From Variovorax paradoxus (GTDB lineage Bacteria > Pseudomonadota > Gammaproteobacteria > Burkholderiales > Burkholderiaceae_C), in contig NZ_CP045644.1 in assembly GCF_009498455.1 (NCBI RefSeq), positions 6,761,001-6,825,000 of the forward strand: a stretch of 64,000 nucleotides of DNA. The letters are read 5' to 3'. The stretch's first letter is position 1, and the number at the start of each line of letters is the position of its first letter. A program made the position numbers and the translations under genes. Below, piece by piece: positions 63,078 through 64,000 of the stretch. The notes under the pieces are model-generated. The model searched no databases and was not told where the DNA came from. It saw only the letters and a program-made list of their open reading frames with translations.

Positions 63078-64000
63078 GCGGCTGCGTTGAAAAAGCCCGT
63101 GTCGAACGTGCCCTTCACGTCGAGCGGCTGCTTGATGAGCCCCACCTGCCGGTAGAAATCGGCCGTGCCCTGCTGGTCGGCGATGACCTGTGCGTCGATG
63201 GAAATCCACTGCTGCTGGCGGCGCTCGAACTGCAGCTTCGCCGCCTCGGGCGGGATGCCGATGATGCGTGCTAGCGTGGCCGAAAACGCATCGACGTTGC
63301 GGTATGACCAGCGCTGCGCCTTCACCACGCGCTGCAGAAAGTCCTGCAGCACCGGTCGCTTCGCGGCAATGGCGGCATCGGTCGCGGCGAGGTAGCTCAG
63401 CCCCGGCAGCAGGCCGCGCCCGCTGACCAGCACGCGCGCATGGCGGCTGATTTCGGCCAGCGCGGTGTAGGGCTCCCACGTGGCCCACGCGTCGACCGAG
63501 CCTTGCGTGAGCGCGAGCTTGGCATCGGCCGGTGCGAGGAAACGCAGGTTCACGTCCTCGGGCTTCAGCCCCGCCGCGGTGATCGCCTTGAGCGTGACGT
63601 AGTGGCCGATGGAGCCGCGGTTGGTGGCGATGCTCTTGCCCTTGAGCTCGGCCGCCGTCCTCAGCGGTGAATCGGGCCGCACCAGCACCGCCGTGCCGTA
63701 GGCATCCGAGCGGTTCGCACCGATGGCCTTGACGCGCGTGCCGGCCGCGAGCGCGAAGATCAGCGGCGCATCGCCGATGGGGCCCGAATCGACCGCGCCC
63801 GCGTTGAGCGCTTCGGCCAGCGGCGCGGCGGCCGGGAACTCCGACCACTGGATGTCGTAGCCGAGCCCTCCGAGCCCGCCCGCCGCTTCGAGCAGCGCGC
63901 GCAGCCCGCCCTTCTGGTCGCCGGCCTTGAGCACCGGGCGGCCTTGCGCGCGGACGAAGGCGGGCAAGGTGGCGGTCGTGGCAGCGGCAACAGCGCCAGC
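63074..64000 (-). CDS. SsuA-like ABC transporter substrate-binding protein (5' partial)
   Basis: The start lies past the window's right edge; 308 residues are visible, beginning in a signal peptide (AGAVAAATTATLPAFVRAQG). The family features are GDQKGGLRALLEAAGGL, NAGAVDSGPIGDAPL and IATNRGSIGHYV, as in aliphatic sulfonate, nitrate or taurine binding proteins. It is convergent with the AraC gene. Permease and ATPase genes may lie outside the window. Sulfonate is the likeliest ligand by family but is not established. Confidence 0.85.
   Translation of the reverse strand, partial: AGAVAAATTATLPAFVRAQGRPVLKAGDQKGGLRALLEAAGGLGGLGYDIQWSEFPAAAPLAEALNAGAVDSGPIGDAPLIFALAAGTRVKAIGANRSDAYGTAVLVRPDSPLRTAAELKGKSIATNRGSIGHYVTLKAITAAGLKPEDVNLRFLAPADAKLALTQGSVDAWATWEPYTALAEISRHARVLVSGRGLLPGLSYLAATDAAIAAKRPVLQDFLQRVVKAQRWSYRNVDAFSATLARIIGIPPEAAKLQFERRQQQWISIDAQVIADQQGTADFYRQVGLIKQPLDVKGTFDTGFFNAAA

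Overview
The window is GC-rich chromosomal DNA from a betaproteobacterium. The gene content fits a Comamonadaceae member, most likely Variovorax or a close relative. This is an inference from the polA/DUF2782/thrB neighbourhood, the many peptide and amino-acid transporters, a Bug-type binding protein, a D(-)-tartrate dehydratase, DUF3297 and DUF4124 proteins, and dense LysR regulators. No rRNA, CRISPR array or intact insertion sequence was seen. Two tRNA genes are present: Ala-CGC and Lys-CTT.

Layout. 1-12.1 kb: two peptide-type ABC transporters, one cut by the left edge, with a D-aminoacylase between them, a MarR regulator over a clear dyad, and an amidase. 12.1-17.6 kb: an acidic small protein, a His-rich ZIP transporter, a dienelactone hydrolase-like protein, an Asp/Glu racemase, a glutamate/aspartate-type binding protein and a DadA-like D-amino acid dehydrogenase. 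Together the first 17.6 kb look like a salvage set for peptides and D-amino acids. 17.5-24 kb: a same-strand run of carboxypeptidase, LysR, DUF2946, TonB receptor and PepSY protein (metal or siderophore uptake). 24-34.8 kb: housekeeping genes (polA, thrB, uvrD, ompW-like, guaC). 34.8-41.8 kb: two tRNAs, hydrolases, an SDR, an RNase H-like protein and small conserved proteins.

41.8-45 kb: a LysR/TarD/Bug module for tartrate. 45-48.6 kb is a scarred, lower-GC islet. It holds an EamA permease with an internal deletion, a LivJ-type binding protein that has lost its N-terminus, a ParA-like ATPase translationally coupled to a small unknown partner, and an orphan HipB-like regulator. 49-51.9 kb: LysR/GNAT and small membrane or TPR proteins, with an A/T-rich palindrome between divergent genes.

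51.9-57.7 kb is a minus-strand series: CorC-like protein, zinc-ribbon pseudokinase, VWA protein, divergent PurA-like ligase, 4-TM protein and nitrobindin-like protein. The pseudokinase/VWA/PurA-like trio is the best candidate for an undescribed system. The PurA-like enzyme keeps its catalytic Asp and His, but its aspartate-binding loop does not match the canonical one, and the kinase has lost HRD and DFG. 57.7-64 kb: apaH, an M20 peptidase with a divergent LysR, LuxR- and AraC-type regulators, and an SsuA-like binding protein cut by the right edge.
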